Positions 7,776-15,622 of a stretch of 64,000 nucleotides of DNA are shown in pieces. The DNA is from SUG1106 sp051883095 (lineage in GTDB: Bacteria > Bacillota > Clostridia > Peptostreptococcales > Anaerovoracaceae). The DNA lies in assembly GCA_051883095.1 (NCBI GenBank), contig JBJETB010000024.1, positions 1 to 64,000 on the forward strand, given 5' to 3'. The translations under genes were made by a program, and so were the position numbers. Under the pieces are notes generated by a model that saw only the letters and a program-made list of their open reading frames with translations, made no database searches and was not told the DNA's origin. Numbering within the stretch: the first letter of the stretch is position 1; the number at the start of each line of letters is the position of its first letter.

Positions 7776-7899
7776 ATGTCGTATGAAAAGTTGATAAAAG
7801 CATTTTCATACGACATTTTGCTGCAAAAGGGGGGATATTTTCGTTCCATTATATGTAAATGTCGTATGAATCCTTTGAAAATTGTTTTTCATACGACAT
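7776..7899. repeat. Two tandem hairpins sharing one palindromic arm (ATGTCGTATGAAAA)
   Basis: ATGTCGTATGAAAA (7776-7789) and its exact reverse complement (7803-7816) form a 14-bp stem with a 13-base loop. The same arm, 12 bp long, recurs at 7859-7870 with its complement at 7888-7899. The four arms alternate in orientation. The block sits between convergent genes and may stop transcription both ways, but the arms are conserved beyond what a terminator needs and neither is followed by a long T-run. A related design occurs at 30784-31040. Confidence 0.85.
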
Positions 7900-7911
7900 T
7901 AACCTTGATGG

Positions 7912-9609
7912 TTAGGCTGGCATCTCAGGTCGTTGCCCTCCGGGCATTTTGCCTCCTTCACCGCCGCCACGGAAACCGCCCGGAGCATTGCCGTCAGGAA
8001 TCTCCGGAGGCATAACGCTGTCGGGTGCTTCAGGAGCTCCAGGAATTTCAGGGACTTCGCCTGCGCCGCCGCCGAAACCTCCACGGTTTCCTCCGCCCTG
8101 GGAACCCATAACAGAAATATCAATATCAGAAGCATTGATAAGGGCGTCAGGATTTGTTGTCTGACCGTCGCGAGTGGATGGTACGGTACCGTCAAGCTGA
8201 CCGAGAACACTTTCGGCACGGAGTTTTACGGTGTCTATGAGCATATCTGCAGCTGCTGTGTATTCATCATAGGTATAAAAGGCGGTAGGATCATCCTCCA
8301 CCAGAGAATCGATGGAAGAACGAATATTTCCTACAGTTTTCTCAAACAGACCACCGCCAACGTATTCTTCTGCCAGCATTCTCAGGTATTCGTGATACTT
8401 TGCAAGATACTCTTCGTTTTCAAGCAGGGCAGCGAAGAACTGTCTGTCTTCCATGGAAATACCGCTTGAAAAAGGAGTATCGATAGGAAAGTTTATAGTC
8501 TCGCTGGCATCTCCCGACTGGAAACCGCCAAAGGCAAGATTATAGTCCCATGGAATGATATTAAGCTTTCCGTCATCCTCGTAAAGATAGTAGTTATGAG
8601 CCATATTACCGCTGAGGCTGTCCAGATTCACTACGAAGGTATGCACTGCCATGTAGCGCAGAACATTATCCACATCCATGTATTTTTCAAGAGTTTCGGT
8701 GGAAACATCTTCAGCACAGATGTTTCTGAGTGCAGTAACCACACGGCTGTGGTCCTTATTAGTAGATCTAAATATGGAGTTTTCCCAGATGGCTTCATAG
8801 CTGTCCAGGCTGTCATCGATGTAATTCAGGTCTGAGCCGCTGCCTCCGCGAAGACCGCCTGCATCGCTTTTTTCCATGTTGTCTTTGTCCGGCATTTCAC
8901 CTGCCATGATTCGCCCAGGTGTTTTTGCCTCTGCATTACCCTCTGAATCCACATTAAAATCGCGCATTTTGCCCGGGCCGCCCATTCCTTCGCTGTCAGG
9001 CTTATAAAGCTGACCGTGATCAAGGCCGTAGTTTCTTACCGCAAAGTCCTCGTCCACCGGCTCCAGAGCCAGATAAACGCCCCAGTACTGTCCGTTAACC
9101 GAGATTTTAGCGTAGTTATACAGGCTGGCGTCGGCACCAAGGAAGCTGAACATGTCGTAGCAGACAGCTTCTTTCATCATAGTGGCATCGCTGTAGCAGT
9201 TGTTTAATATCAGCGAGGACAGGCCGTCCAGATTCTGTCCGGACATATACTCGTCGAAGCTTATCTTGAAGCTGTATCTGTCTGAATCAGAAGAAACAAC
9301 CATGGAAAGGCTGGTGTTACCCTTGGCTCTCAGTCCGACATTTTTGAATGTCATGCCGTTTACGGTTATGTCGCAGGGGTAGTACTCTTCGGAAAGGGCG
9401 TTGGCCAGAAGGTCTTCCCACTGGGCCTCGTACATGGAAATGTCGATATCAATCACCGCTGACCTGTCAAAGACAGTACTTTCGTAGTCCATTGTCATTC
9501 CCGAAGCAGAGGATGAACCCTCATAACATAGCATAAACGCAAAAAGCCCTACGACAGCGAGAATCATGAGCACAGCTGCCAATTTGTTTATGTGCTTGTT
9601 GTCAATCAT
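7912..9609 (-). CDS. CotH kinase family protein
   Basis: A 565-residue exported protein: an N-terminal membrane segment (about 8-28), then a CotH-type atypical kinase domain (about 45-480). Recognisable stretches include GLRAKGNTSLS, FDEYMSGQNLDGLSSLILNN, the SVNGQYWGVYLALEPVDEDF block, and NIIPWDYNLAFGGF with the metal-binding Asp. The C-terminal tail (about 505-565) is rich in Gly, Pro and Glu and looks disordered. Bacillus CotH phosphorylates spore-coat proteins; vegetative homologues have unknown targets. It is the last of three minus-strand genes with a VTC-domain and a DUF4956 protein, a recurrent combination. Confidence 0.88.
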   Translation of the reverse strand: MIDNKHINKLAAVLMILAVVGLFAFMLCYEGSSSASGMTMDYESTVFDRSAVIDIDISMYEAQWEDLLANALSEEYYPCDITVNGMTFKNVGLRAKGNTSLSMVVSSDSDRYSFKISFDEYMSGQNLDGLSSLILNNCYSDATMMKEAVCYDMFSFLGADASLYNYAKISVNGQYWGVYLALEPVDEDFAVRNYGLDHGQLYKPDSEGMGGPGKMRDFNVDSEGNAEAKTPGRIMAGEMPDKDNMEKSDAGGLRGGSGSDLNYIDDSLDSYEAIWENSIFRSTNKDHSRVVTALRNICAEDVSTETLEKYMDVDNVLRYMAVHTFVVNLDSLSGNMAHNYYLYEDDGKLNIIPWDYNLAFGGFQSGDASETINFPIDTPFSSGISMEDRQFFAALLENEEYLAKYHEYLRMLAEEYVGGGLFEKTVGNIRSSIDSLVEDDPTAFYTYDEYTAAADMLIDTVKLRAESVLGQLDGTVPSTRDGQTTNPDALINASDIDISVMGSQGGGNRGGFGGGAGEVPEIPGAPEAPDSVMPPEIPDGNAPGGFRGGGEGGKMPGGQRPEMPA

Positions 9610-9628
9610 AGCTGTTCACTTTCTGTCA

Positions 9629-10300
9629 TTATGACATATATTCTCCGCTGTAGCTTACCAGAGTGGCATCATTAACGCCGTCAATTTCACAGAGCCTGTT
9701 TATGAAGGATGTTGAAGGATCCTTAAGCCTTACCTCTGCAGAGACCTCTATGCCCGCCTGACTTACGGTCTTGGCCTTCACCACGGTTTTGGCTGCATTT
9801 TCACGGACAAGGGCCATAGCCTTTTCTTCACCTGACTCATCGGAGAGGCGAAGCACCAGCATGTAGGGGCTTTCGTGAGTTTTACGACTCGCCATGATGT
9901 AGAGAACAACTCCTATAATAGCGGAGCCTATGAGAGCCAGAGGGATAAGTCCCGCACCTACTACTATACCCGCTGCAATGGCCCAGAAAAGGTAGACAAT
10001 TTCAACAGGCTCTTTGATGGCTGCGCGGAATCTCACGATGGAGAGTGCACCTACCATTCCCAGGGACAGGATGACATTTGAGGTTACGGCCATTATAACC
10101 AGTGTGGTAACAAGTGTGAGTCCTATAAGAGTAAGCGCAAAGTTTGAAGAATACATGATTCCCGCGCAGGTTTTCCTGTAAATGAGAAAAATAAAAAGTC
10201 CGATGATGAGGGCAAAGAGAAGGCCCAGGAGCGTATCTGTAACTGAAAAACTGGAAACGCTTTCTAAAAAGCTGGATTTAAAAATATCATTAAATGTCAT
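9629..10300 (-). CDS. DUF4956 membrane protein
   Basis: A 223-residue protein with four membrane segments in the first 140 residues, followed by a small cytoplasmic ACT-like region (about 145-220). The stretch LSLGMVGALSIVRFRAAIKEP (about 78-98, 21 residues; core GALSIVRFR) is the family hallmark. DUF4956 proteins are repeatedly found with VTC-domain and CotH proteins, as here, suggesting one envelope or polyphosphate-related machine, but their role is not established. GGAGG on the minus strand at 10313-10309 supports the start. Spacers to both neighbours are under 20 bp. Confidence 0.85.
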   Translation of the reverse strand: MTFNDIFKSSFLESVSSFSVTDTLLGLLFALIIGLFIFLIYRKTCAGIMYSSNFALTLIGLTLVTTLVIMAVTSNVILSLGMVGALSIVRFRAAIKEPVEIVYLFWAIAAGIVVGAGLIPLALIGSAIIGVVLYIMASRKTHESPYMLVLRLSDESGEEKAMALVRENAAKTVVKAKTVSQAGIEVSAEVRLKDPSTSFINRLCEIDGVNDATLVSYSGEYMS

Positions 10301-10315
10301 AATTGTTTTCCTCCA

Positions 10316-11008
10316 TTAAATAATTGCTCTGCAGCGTGCGTATTTGGAAAATGACTGCAGCTGCGGTATGTCACAGCCTAAAAGCTGCTCTATGATCTGG
10401 GGCAGGTATCTGTCGTATTTGACCTCCAGAACCGCACCCGGCACAGGCATCCAGCCCGCCGTCTTTTCTGAAAAAAATAATTCCGGTTCCGAGCAGGAAA
10501 GCAGCTCAGTGTCAAGGGTGACCCTGACATTTCCCGGCCCGTAGACAAAAGCCTCACGCCTGTAGCGTACCGCTGATTTAGGCCTCAGAAGCTGGGTCTG
10601 CATTTTTATTCCCAGTTCACGGACCAGAGGCTCATCATACTGAGTGAGATTCAGGTAGTCGCAGTTCATAATGCTGCGGCATACCGGGGAACATATGAGT
10701 GCAGATGACTTCAGGCAAAGACCGCTATGCTTCTGCTTCTTTTCCAGCATAACTCTGTCGGTGGAACGGCCGTAATACCTTAGTCTGAATTTTTCACGCC
10801 GATTGAGCCCATATTGCTTTTCCTTCAAAGCCTTGTCGAAACAGTTGTCGAAGTAGAGGCTGGTAACAGTGTAGCTGCCGTCTGCATCTGAGTGGGGATC
10901 CCGCAGCATGACAGACTGAAGCCTCTGATGCAGAACGTTCATAAAGGCAGGGTTAAGCTGATACTTAAGTTCGTGCCTGTAAAACGGCACATTTGGGGTC
11001 TGGTTCAT
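10316..11008 (-). CDS. VTC-domain (polyphosphate polymerase-like) protein
   Basis: A 230-residue protein with the triphosphate-tunnel fold of the yeast VTC4 catalytic domain. Tunnel residues are visible: RHELKYQL near the start, EKFRLRYYG (about 77-85), VMLEKKQKHSG (about 90-100), SAVRYRREAF (about 150) and AVLEVKYDRYLPQII (about 197). In yeast the domain makes polyphosphate from ATP; bacterial activity is inferred. The longest frame begins at 11047, but AGGAGG lies nine bases before ATG 11008. It is first in the operon with DUF4956 and CotH. Confidence 0.85.
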   Translation of the reverse strand: MNQTPNVPFYRHELKYQLNPAFMNVLHQRLQSVMLRDPHSDADGSYTVTSLYFDNCFDKALKEKQYGLNRREKFRLRYYGRSTDRVMLEKKQKHSGLCLKSSALICSPVCRSIMNCDYLNLTQYDEPLVRELGIKMQTQLLRPKSAVRYRREAFVYGPGNVRVTLDTELLSCSEPELFFSEKTAGWMPVPGAVLEVKYDRYLPQIIEQLLGCDIPQLQSFSKYARCRAII

Positions 11009-11095
11009 TGTTGTTAACCTCCTTTTTACAGATTCATAATAAACCATGTTACCGTGAAAAAAATGTCAGATTTGAGGGAATTAAATGTAACAAAT

Positions 11096-11124
11096 TTGTT
11101 TTTTAAGTGAAACAGTGGTATAAT
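11096..11124 (+). promoter_or_regulatory. Promoter of the EcsC gene
   Basis: TTGTTT (11096-11101), a 17-bp spacer and TATAAT (11119-11124), 45 bp before the EcsC start codon. The -35 is weak; the -10 is consensus. Confidence 0.55.
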
Positions 11125-11168
11125 AAAACCGTATAACGCATGAGATTTTCAGGGAAAGGGGGATAAAG

Positions 11169-11984
11169 ATGGCAGCATCAAGGAAGAAGACACCGTGGGA
11201 ACAGGAATGGCATGACCTTGCCAGGAAGGAAGAGAAATTTATCGCCCGGAGAAAGGAAGGTCCCACATCTGTTCTGGTAAAAAAGCTGGACCGTTTCATA
11301 CCGGAGAAACTGAGCGGAACTCTCAATGCCGCGTTTTTTAAAGGGTTTCAGCTTATTTTTGAAAAGGGTACAGGTATAATCGAAAAGACATATAACAAGG
11401 ATAAAAAAGAAGCTGATTTTAAGGTGGATACCTATGCCCATGAACTTATGAACAACAAGAAATCGGCAAGGACCTTCACCAGGAGGGCCAAGTCAGCCAA
11501 GGCTGCAAACCTGATGATTTCCAGTGTGGAGGGTATCGGCCTGGGACTGGTAGGAGCCGGAATTCCAGACATACCTCTTTTTATCACAATGGTCCTGAAG
11601 AGCGTATATGAAGTGGCGCTGAGTTTTGGGTATGAATATGAAAGCGACGAGGAAAAGATTTTTATTCTCAAGGTTATAGAAGCCGCCATGTGCGATGAGG
11701 ATGAATTTATAAGAAAAAACAGTGAGTTAAACGATATCATCGACTATATAGCATCAAACGGTGACGAAATAGGAAGATGGAACATAGACAAGGAAGAGCA
11801 GATGCGTGCTACTTCCCGGGGACTTTCAGAGGAGATGATATACACAAAGTTCCTGCAGGGCCAGTTTGTGGTCGGTATCGCAGGAGGGATTTTTGACCCC
11901 ATTTATGTTAACAGAATCAGCAACTATGCTGTTCTGAAATACAGGAGGAGGTTTCTGAGAAGCAAGATGGCTCAGGAAAAATAA
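11169..11984 (+). CDS. EcsC family protein
   Basis: A 271-residue protein matching the EcsC family. It has a basic, helical N-terminal third and a central hydrophobic region (about 113-150: SSVEGIGLGLVGAGIPDIPL and MVLKSVYEVALSFGYEY). The conserved C-terminal block is GQFVVGIAGGIFDPIYVNRIS (about 235-255). EcsC accompanies the EcsAB transporter in Bacillus, but stand-alone copies like this one have no defined function. GGGGG-rich AAAGGGGGATAAAG precedes the start. The preQ1 leader and queT follow within 90 bp and might be read through. Confidence 0.88.
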   Translation: MAASRKKTPWEQEWHDLARKEEKFIARRKEGPTSVLVKKLDRFIPEKLSGTLNAAFFKGFQLIFEKGTGIIEKTYNKDKKEADFKVDTYAHELMNNKKSARTFTRRAKSAKAANLMISSVEGIGLGLVGAGIPDIPLFITMVLKSVYEVALSFGYEYESDEEKIFILKVIEAAMCDEDEFIRKNSELNDIIDYIASNGDEIGRWNIDKEEQMRATSRGLSEEMIYTKFLQGQFVVGIAGGIFDPIYVNRISNYAVLKYRRRFLRSKMAQEK

Positions 11985-12024
11985 AGAATATAAAAGCCTG
12001 AAGCCGGTCTTCCGGAAAACCGAA

Positions 12025-12066
12025 GTGAGTTCGAGACCTTCCTCACTATAAACAAAACTAAAGGAG
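12025..12066 (+). promoter_or_regulatory. PreQ1-I riboswitch upstream of queT
   Basis: A 5-bp stem GTGAG (12025-12029) / CTCAC (12042-12046) encloses the loop TTCGAGACCTTC. The A-rich tail TATAAACAAAACTAA (12047-12061) follows, then AAGGAG (12061-12066), the ribosome site of queT. This is the compact H-type pseudoknot plan of the preQ1-I aptamer, whose 3' tail ends in ACUAAGG. Ligand binding would sequester the Shine-Dalgarno, so control is probably translational. The gene it precedes is a predicted preQ1/queuosine-precursor transporter, which fits. Confidence 0.78.
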
Positions 12067-12074
12067 ACAGAAAA

Positions 12075-12572
12075 ATGAACAAGAAAACAATTAACCTGAC
12101 CTGGGCGGCGCTGATTGCCGCTCTCTACGTGGTGCTGACATTTGTCGCCAATCTGGCGGGACTTGCCAGCGGAGCCATCCAGGTGCGTCTTTCAGAGATG
12201 CTTACCATACTGCCGCTCTTTACCTGGGCGGCGGTGCCGGGACTGGCCATAGGCTGCGTGCTGGCCAATATGCTTACGGGATGCGCGCTGTGGGATATAG
12301 TCTTCGGATCGATGGCAACTCTGCTTGGGGCCCTGGGCACCTATTATATAGGGCGCAGAAAGCCTGTACTGGGGCCTGTGTTTCCCATCGTGAGCAATGC
12401 ACTCATAGTACCGCTGGTACTGCAATATGTATACGGACTTGAAGGAAGCTACTGGTATTTCATGGCTACCGTCGGTGCAGGAGAAATAATTTCCTGTGGG
12501 CTTCTGGGGTGGCTGATGTACAGAGGACTGAAGCGTACGGGAATATTTGCCGGGACAGGTGATAATAAATAA
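12075..12572 (+). CDS. queT: QueT family queuosine-precursor transporter (ECF S component)
   Basis: A 165-residue membrane protein with five to six segments, the size of an ECF substrate-binding (S) component. Features of the QueT family are WAALIAALYVVLTF at the N terminus, QVRLSEMLTILPLFTW (about 36-51) and AIGCVLANMLTGCALWDIVFG (core NMLTGCALWDIVFG). It should bring preQ1 or a related precursor into the cell with a shared ECF energising module that is not in this window. The preQ1-I aptamer in its leader agrees with this role. Confidence 0.88.
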   Translation: MNKKTINLTWAALIAALYVVLTFVANLAGLASGAIQVRLSEMLTILPLFTWAAVPGLAIGCVLANMLTGCALWDIVFGSMATLLGALGTYYIGRRKPVLGPVFPIVSNALIVPLVLQYVYGLEGSYWYFMATVGAGEIISCGLLGWLMYRGLKRTGIFAGTGDNK

Positions 12573-12585
12573 AAGGAGTGAAAAT

Positions 12586-12786
12586 ATGGCAGTAAGACTT
12601 AACGAAGACAAGGAACTTGTAGCAAGTATCAAAGAAGGACTTAAGCGTAAGGACGGCTATTGCCCGTGCCGGTTCGAGAAAACCGAAGAAAACAAATGCA
12701 TCTGCCAGGAGTTCAGAAATCAGATCGCGGATCCTGAATTCGAAGGCTACTGCCACTGCATGCTTTATTACAAAACAAGAGATTAG
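12586..12786 (+). CDS. Ferredoxin-thioredoxin reductase catalytic-domain-like small protein
   Basis: A 66-residue protein carrying three paired-cysteine motifs, CPC (about 26-28), CIC (about 38-40) and CHC (about 57-59). This is the order used by the catalytic chain of ferredoxin:thioredoxin reductase to hold a [4Fe-4S] cluster beside a redox disulphide. It is shorter than plant or cyanobacterial chains (about 110 residues). ATG 12586 is chosen because AGGAG is at 12574-12578; the upstream in-frame ATG at 12547 lies inside queT. The partner and substrate are unknown. It sits between queT and a dehydrogenase gene. Confidence 0.82.
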   Translation: MAVRLNEDKELVASIKEGLKRKDGYCPCRFEKTEENKCICQEFRNQIADPEFEGYCHCMLYYKTRD

Positions 12787-12800
12787 AAAGAGGTATAGTT

Positions 12801-13754
12801 ATGAAAATTGTTTTGCTGGAACCACTTGGAGTTCCAAAAGAAAGAATTGAAAGTCTGGCAGCGCCTTTTGTGGAGGCAGGTCATGAATTTACGCCTTATT
12901 ATACTCTGGCCGCTGATGAATCAGAGCAGCTGGAGAGAGTGAAAGATGCTGATGTTATCATTATGGCAAACCATCCGCTGAGCGCAGATGTTATCGAAAA
13001 ATGTGATAATCTCAAGTACATATCCGTTGCTTTTGTGGGTATAGACCATATCGGTAAAGCTGCATGTCAGGCAAAGGGAATCAATATATCCAATGCTGCG
13101 GGCTACTGTGATGATGCCGTGGCTGAGCTCAGCATCGGCCTGGCAATGGACTGTCTGAGAAACATAAGTGCAGTCAACGGTGTTATAAGACATGGAGGAA
13201 CCAAAGACGGACTTGTGGGTCACGAACTTCACGGAAGAACTGTGGGCGTTATTGGCACAGGCAGAATAGGCAGAGCCACTGCAAAACTGTTTAAGGCATT
13301 TGGATGCAGTCTGCTTGGTTACAGCAGAACGAAGCACGAAGAAGCCGAGGCAGAGGGAATACGTTATGTGAATCTGGATGAGCTTCTGAAGGAGAGCGAT
13401 ATCGTAACTGTTCATACACCTCTGACAGATGAGACCAGAAATCTTCTCAGCAGAGAAAAAATCGCGCTTATGAAGGAAAGCGCAATTCTCATAAATACAT
13501 CACGCGGACCTGTTGTGGACAATGCTGCCCTTGCAGAGGCCCTCAACGAAGGCAGGCTGGCAGGCGCAGGCATCGATGTATTTGATGGTGAACCGCCGCT
13601 GCCTGAGGATTATCCGCTGCTTCACGCCAAAAATGTGGTATGTACGCCCCATGTAGGATTCGCTACTGTTGAATCTATAGACAGAAGAGCCGAAATCGTA
13701 TTTGACAATGTGGCCAGATGGATGGAAGGCACTGTACAGAACAAGATGCTGTAA
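12801..13754 (+). CDS. D-isomer-specific 2-hydroxyacid dehydrogenase
   Basis: A 317-residue NAD-dependent dehydrogenase of the phosphoglycerate/D-lactate dehydrogenase superfamily. The Rossmann motif GVIGTGRIGRATAK is at about 148-161. The catalytic Arg is in NTSRGPVVD (about 233), the Glu in IDVFDGEPP (about 262) and the His in TPHVGF (about 281). It lacks the C-terminal ACT domain of SerA, so it acts as a single-domain enzyme. Substrate is not predictable from sequence; glyoxylate, hydroxypyruvate or branched 2-oxoacids are possible. A strong terminator follows. Confidence 0.9.
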   Translation: MKIVLLEPLGVPKERIESLAAPFVEAGHEFTPYYTLAADESEQLERVKDADVIIMANHPLSADVIEKCDNLKYISVAFVGIDHIGKAACQAKGINISNAAGYCDDAVAELSIGLAMDCLRNISAVNGVIRHGGTKDGLVGHELHGRTVGVIGTGRIGRATAKLFKAFGCSLLGYSRTKHEEAEAEGIRYVNLDELLKESDIVTVHTPLTDETRNLLSREKIALMKESAILINTSRGPVVDNAALAEALNEGRLAGAGIDVFDGEPPLPEDYPLLHAKNVVCTPHVGFATVESIDRRAEIVFDNVARWMEGTVQNKML

Positions 13755-13774
13755 TCAATGGCTATAATAAAAGG

Positions 13775-13807
13775 AAACCCGCAGGCTTGAAAAGCTTGCG
13801 GGTTTTG
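13775..13807 (+). terminator. Rho-independent terminator
   Basis: AACCCGCAGGCTT (13776-13788) pairs with AGCTTGCGGGTT (13793 onward), allowing one wobble, around a GAAA tetraloop, and is followed by TTTTGC. The A-run on the 5' side lets it also serve the convergent minus-strand gene. Confidence 0.85.
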
Positions 13808-13834
13808 CACAAGTTTTGCACAATATAAAGATTT

Positions 13835-14137
13835 TTAGCTCAATATCCTCAGACCTCCGATAAGAGGTACTGCCTTTTCCTGGCCCTGCACAGCATATAC
13901 AAGACCCATGAGCCATAATACGAAAATAATCAGATAACCGATAGGAATAGCGAGCCATCCGATAATAGGTATAAAGGCAAGAACTTTGCCTATAACTCCC
14001 CATATGATATTGGCCAGGATGAGTACCAGAGACTGGTTAAGATGAAATTTTGACTCATCACGGGTACCGCACAGAAGAGCGATAACCCATCCTACTATTG
14101 TAATGTATGCAACTATATCAGTTCCTTTTTTAGTCAT
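13835..14137 (-). CDS. DUF4870/Tic20-like small membrane protein
   Basis: A 100-residue protein with three membrane segments (about 9-25, 36-58 and 62-84). The arrangement KFHLNQSLVL, IPIIGWLAIPIGYLIIFVLWLMG (core IPIIGWLA) and VYAVQGQEKAVPLIGGLRIL follows the pattern of DUF4870-type proteins, where a helix start KFHxxQ and an end QGxxKxxPLIG recur. No function is known. AGGAGG precedes the start on the minus strand. Confidence 0.75.
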   Translation of the reverse strand: MTKKGTDIVAYITIVGWVIALLCGTRDESKFHLNQSLVLILANIIWGVIGKVLAFIPIIGWLAIPIGYLIIFVLWLMGLVYAVQGQEKAVPLIGGLRILS

Positions 14138-14159
14138 TTCAAATCCTCCTTTTACCCCA

Positions 14160-14564
14160 TTACAGTCCTAAAAGATATTTATCCAGAAGCTCCACGGCAT
14201 CACCGATATATTCGTCACAGCTTTTCAGTGGGGTTCCTGTATCCACACCTTTAAGCTCGCGGCATATTATGGAGCAGTTTCTGTCGGCAAACTCTCTGGT
14301 AAGAGTCTGCATCATCTCGTAACACTCCTTTTTTGTGGACGGCTGGTCCAGGTTGCCATCGCTGATTTTAAGGCCTGTAACCATGGCCATGCCGCTGACG
14401 GCACCGCAGGTGCCCATTGTACCCATGCCGTAACCCAGAGCCTCAGCCATTCTGAATGCCTGTACAGGATCGGCTCCCATAACGTTGCAGAAAGCGCAGA
14501 CTACAGACTGTGCACAGTTGAAACCATGTTTATGTAAATAAATTGCTTGTTCTCTTCTCTCCAT
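14160..14564 (-). CDS. C-GCAxxG-C-C family redox protein
   Basis: A 134-residue protein of the C_GCAxxG_C_C family. The first Cys is in GFNCAQSV (about 15), the family motif appears as GTCGAVSGMAM (about 52-62), and later Cys occur at KKECYEMM, NCSIICREL and LKSCDEYI (about 80-115). Members are thought to bind a metal or Fe-S centre; the role is unclear. A GTG start at 14573 is possible, but AGGTGATT ahead of ATG 14564 is the better ribosome site. It is downstream of, and probably co-transcribed with, the acyltransferase-like gene. Confidence 0.85.
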   Translation of the reverse strand: MERREQAIYLHKHGFNCAQSVVCAFCNVMGADPVQAFRMAEALGYGMGTMGTCGAVSGMAMVTGLKISDGNLDQPSTKKECYEMMQTLTREFADRNCSIICRELKGVDTGTPLKSCDEYIGDAVELLDKYLLGL

Positions 14565-14588
14565 TGGAATCACCTATAAAATTTTACT

Positions 14589-15461
14589 TTATTTAACTAT
14601 GAATTTAGGATTACTCTTTTTTACGTCAGGGTCCTTGACGACATGTTCAGGCGGAACCTCGAGAAGTTCAGGATTCCTGTAATATCTGTTAAGTTCTCTG
14701 AAGCAGCGGCCGTAGTAGTGACCATTGGCGATACGCTCGTCAGTGACAATGCCCAGTGGCATAATTTTGGTTTCTTCCACAGTTTCACCGTTTTTTGCAA
14801 TCTTCTTTTCCGGCTGACCCATGGAAATGAAAATTCCTGTGGTTCCGAATTCATAAAGATGATGGTAGATTGCGTTTGTTCTTATTGAAGCCAGATTGGT
14901 TATAAACAGGCTTGTGTGGAAAGGGCTTGCGTTTATAATGGAAAACGGCAGAGTGAAATACTTGTCGATAAATTTAAGTACACCTACCGCAGCGCCCACC
15001 AGGAAAGGAATCCTCACAAGGCTTGCCATCAGTTTATCCAGTGCATTCTGGGATGTAGGCTGCTGTGTGCGTTCTATGGCCTCCTGCACCTTCTGGTTTA
15101 CTGTAAAAATATCATCATCCAGATTAAAGTAAAGTTTGTTTACCGTATCGCTTGTCTTTCCGGGCTGCAGCGTCACGAAGGACACGCAGAAGTGATTGCG
15201 GGCATAGATTTTTCTGTTCATTACAAACCGGTTGAGGAAAGGATTCTGAGAAGCTATTCTCAGAGCTCCGGCGATAATAATGCTCATATGGCTCATGTTT
15301 ATGCCTTTCTTACGGCATTTTTTTATATAATCCTGCATTAAGTCCAGATCTATGTCTACAGTAACTGAGTTGGAAGCATCATAGCGGTAAGGCATGATAT
15401 AAGGTACCAGTTCATACATGGCATCGTTGCCGCGAACGCGGTAACCATCGGTTCTATACAT
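14589..15461 (-). CDS. E2/chloramphenicol-acetyltransferase-fold protein with altered active site
   Basis: A 290-residue protein resembling the catalytic domain of 2-oxoacid dehydrogenase E2 and chloramphenicol acetyltransferase, without any lipoyl or subunit-binding domain. Fold landmarks include INMSHMSIIIAGALRIASQNP (core SIIIAGALR), the RIPFLVGA loop and FTLPFSIINASPFHTSLFITN (core FSIINASPF). Where E2 proteins have DHRxxDG, this one reads DERIANGHYYGR, so the catalytic His and Asp are replaced; another His follows one residue later. Acyltransferase activity is therefore doubtful. AAGGAGG supports the start. Confidence 0.75.
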   Translation of the reverse strand: MYRTDGYRVRGNDAMYELVPYIMPYRYDASNSVTVDIDLDLMQDYIKKCRKKGINMSHMSIIIAGALRIASQNPFLNRFVMNRKIYARNHFCVSFVTLQPGKTSDTVNKLYFNLDDDIFTVNQKVQEAIERTQQPTSQNALDKLMASLVRIPFLVGAAVGVLKFIDKYFTLPFSIINASPFHTSLFITNLASIRTNAIYHHLYEFGTTGIFISMGQPEKKIAKNGETVEETKIMPLGIVTDERIANGHYYGRCFRELNRYYRNPELLEVPPEHVVKDPDVKKSNPKFIVK

Positions 15462-15563
15462 AAAGTTGCCCTCCTTCTTGTTAAGAATGTGTTAATATAT
15501 CCAAGTTTATTATACATTATCAACCACGTTATTACAAGTTTTTTACCGCAAAGGCTCAGGATA

Positions 15564-15572
15564 TGGTATACT
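15564..15572 (+). promoter_or_regulatory. Extended -10 promoter for the HutD-domain gene
   Basis: TGGTATACT gives an extended -10 (TATACT at 15567-15572) about 50 bp before the start codon. No good -35 is seen. Confidence 0.45.
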
Positions 15573-15622
15573 AAAAATATAAGATTTGCTCAATACAGTT
15601 TATGAATAACAGGAAGAAAAAA

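Noticed and set aside
7004..7849. 281-codon minus-strand frame
   Set aside because: It lies antisense to the isochorismatase and DUF3795 genes, which have clear families and ribosome sites.
12001..12024. Separate hairpin before the preQ1 aptamer as a terminator
   Set aside because: The CGG/CCG pairing is short and no T-run follows.
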